48,398 nt of DNA from a virus. Below are positions 47,717 to 48,398 of this stretch, piece by piece. The notes under the pieces are model-generated. The model ran no database searches, was not told the DNA's origin, and worked only from the letters and a program-made list of their open reading frames with translations. Both the position numbers and the translations under genes were made by a program. The first letter of the stretch is position 1. The number at the start of each line of letters is the position of its first letter. The DNA is taken from positions 1-48,398 of the IMG/VR virus record IMGVR_UViG_3300021375_000044; one strand, given 5' to 3'.

Positions 47717-48398
47717 TGGCAGATAAACTCAGTACATATTTATCTGTTTGTACAGGAGGGTTGATCACTAACGTTGATCCCCTAACTCAAGCCTCAGGTT
47801 TGTCTGGTAGTGCTATACGTATGATAAACTATGAACCTGCCCTAGCTGGTGGGTATCGTCGTATTAGTGGGTATGCTAATGACTACGGTACAGTTCCCGG
47901 TACAGGTGCTGTACTAGGTGTAGCAGTAAATGGTAACTTAGACGATGGTATATTTGCATGTAGAAAACCTACATCTGGACATGATTATTTATATAAATGG
48001 CAAAACTCTAACTCCTCTTGGGTAGCTATACCCGAAGCTGGTAATCCTGATATGACTAATGTTAGTAGAATAAGGTTTACTAGCTTTAACTGGTCAGGCG
48101 AAGTACTACTTCTAACGGATGGTGTAAACCCTGCATCTACATATAATGGTACTGTTTACGCACAGATAACACATGCACAAGCTCCAAACAATCCTAAGTA
48201 CTCTGAAGAGTTTGCATCTCATATATTCTTGTGCGGTGACTCCTCTGAACCCTATAATATATACTTTAGTGCTCCACTAAACTATTCTGATTTTAGTCCT
48301 GCTAACGGTGCTGGTGTTATTAATGTAGGTTATACTATAACAGCAGTTAAAAAGTTCCGTAACCAGTTATATATCTTTGGTGCTAATAATATTAAAAG
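47716..48398 (+). CDS. Tail nozzle / tail tubular protein B-like (partial, 3' end missing)
   Basis: An open frame from ATG 47716 runs off the window after 227 codons. MADKLSTYLSVCTGGLITNV and YEPALAGGYRRISGYANDYG, followed by repeated beta-propeller-like strands (VAVNGNLDDGIFACRKPTSG, VKKFRNQLYIFGANNI), fit the nozzle protein of podoviruses (T7 gp12 position). The remaining tail genes lie beyond the edge. Confidence 0.75.
   Translation, partial: MADKLSTYLSVCTGGLITNVDPLTQASGLSGSAIRMINYEPALAGGYRRISGYANDYGTVPGTGAVLGVAVNGNLDDGIFACRKPTSGHDYLYKWQNSNSSWVAIPEAGNPDMTNVSRIRFTSFNWSGEVLLLTDGVNPASTYNGTVYAQITHAQAPNNPKYSEEFASHIFLCGDSSEPYNIYFSAPLNYSDFSPANGAGVINVGYTITAVKKFRNQLYIFGANNIK

Noticed and set aside
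1-48398. CRISPR arrays, insertion sequences, rRNA or tRNA genes
   Set aside because: No regularly spaced repeats, no transposase-like frames and no tRNA cloverleaf were seen on reading both strands.

Overview
The window is most of the genome of a tailed, short-tailed (podovirus-type) bacteriophage. The closest group I can name is the HMO-2011-type marine podoviruses, first known from a SAR116 alphaproteobacterium. The main evidence is a family A DNA polymerase with a DnaJ-like CxxC...CxxC zinc insertion between the exonuclease and polymerase halves. Split primase and helicase genes, a T7-type endonuclease I, a B12-dependent ribonucleotide reductase with its own glutaredoxin, a MazG-like enzyme and the absence of a visible phage RNA polymerase fit the same picture. 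A DUF1127 gene and the gene style suggest a marine alphaproteobacterial host; this is inference. The sequence starts and ends inside genes, so some tail genes are missing.

Layout. Positions 1-12457 run rightward: a set of exported and membrane proteins (122-3261), a HlyC-like lysine acyltransferase (3303-3719) and five large virion or ejection proteins, one with a lytic transglycosylase domain. A bidirectional terminator at about 12465-12482 separates them from the leftward block at 12492-31991. That block holds nucleotide metabolism (RNR, glutaredoxin, MazG), recombination and replication (endonuclease I, PD-(D/E)XK exonuclease, PolA, DnaB-type helicase, primase, tyrosine recombinase) and about 30 small early genes, including a Mom-like DNA modification gene. 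A divergent control region of about 880 bp (31992-32871) follows. From 32872 rightward come a lysis cassette with an EF-hand membrane protein, holin and GH108 endolysin, small Lys-rich proteins, then terminase, portal, scaffold, major capsid protein, head-tail adaptor and the start of a tail nozzle gene.

Regulation. Four identical 22-bp sites built on the core GTCGGACGATCCGAC lie in front of early genes, and a fifth variant lies upstream of the first early gene. That first gene encodes a protein that looks like a DNA-binding DUF3102-type regulator. Good sigma-70-like promoters occur at 32476, 32646, 35873 and 45591, so middle and late transcription probably uses host RNA polymerase. A second motif, AGTTAAACT and its reverse complement, recurs in the control region and again in front of the acyltransferase gene.

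Most promising for follow-up are the palindrome array with its candidate regulator, the HlyC-like acyltransferase next to ejection-type proteins, the exported-protein cassette with pilin-like and chaperone-like members, the Mom-like gene together with marked GCWGC depletion, and the EF-hand protein in the lysis cassette. Family assignments come from reading motifs by eye; no database search was run.
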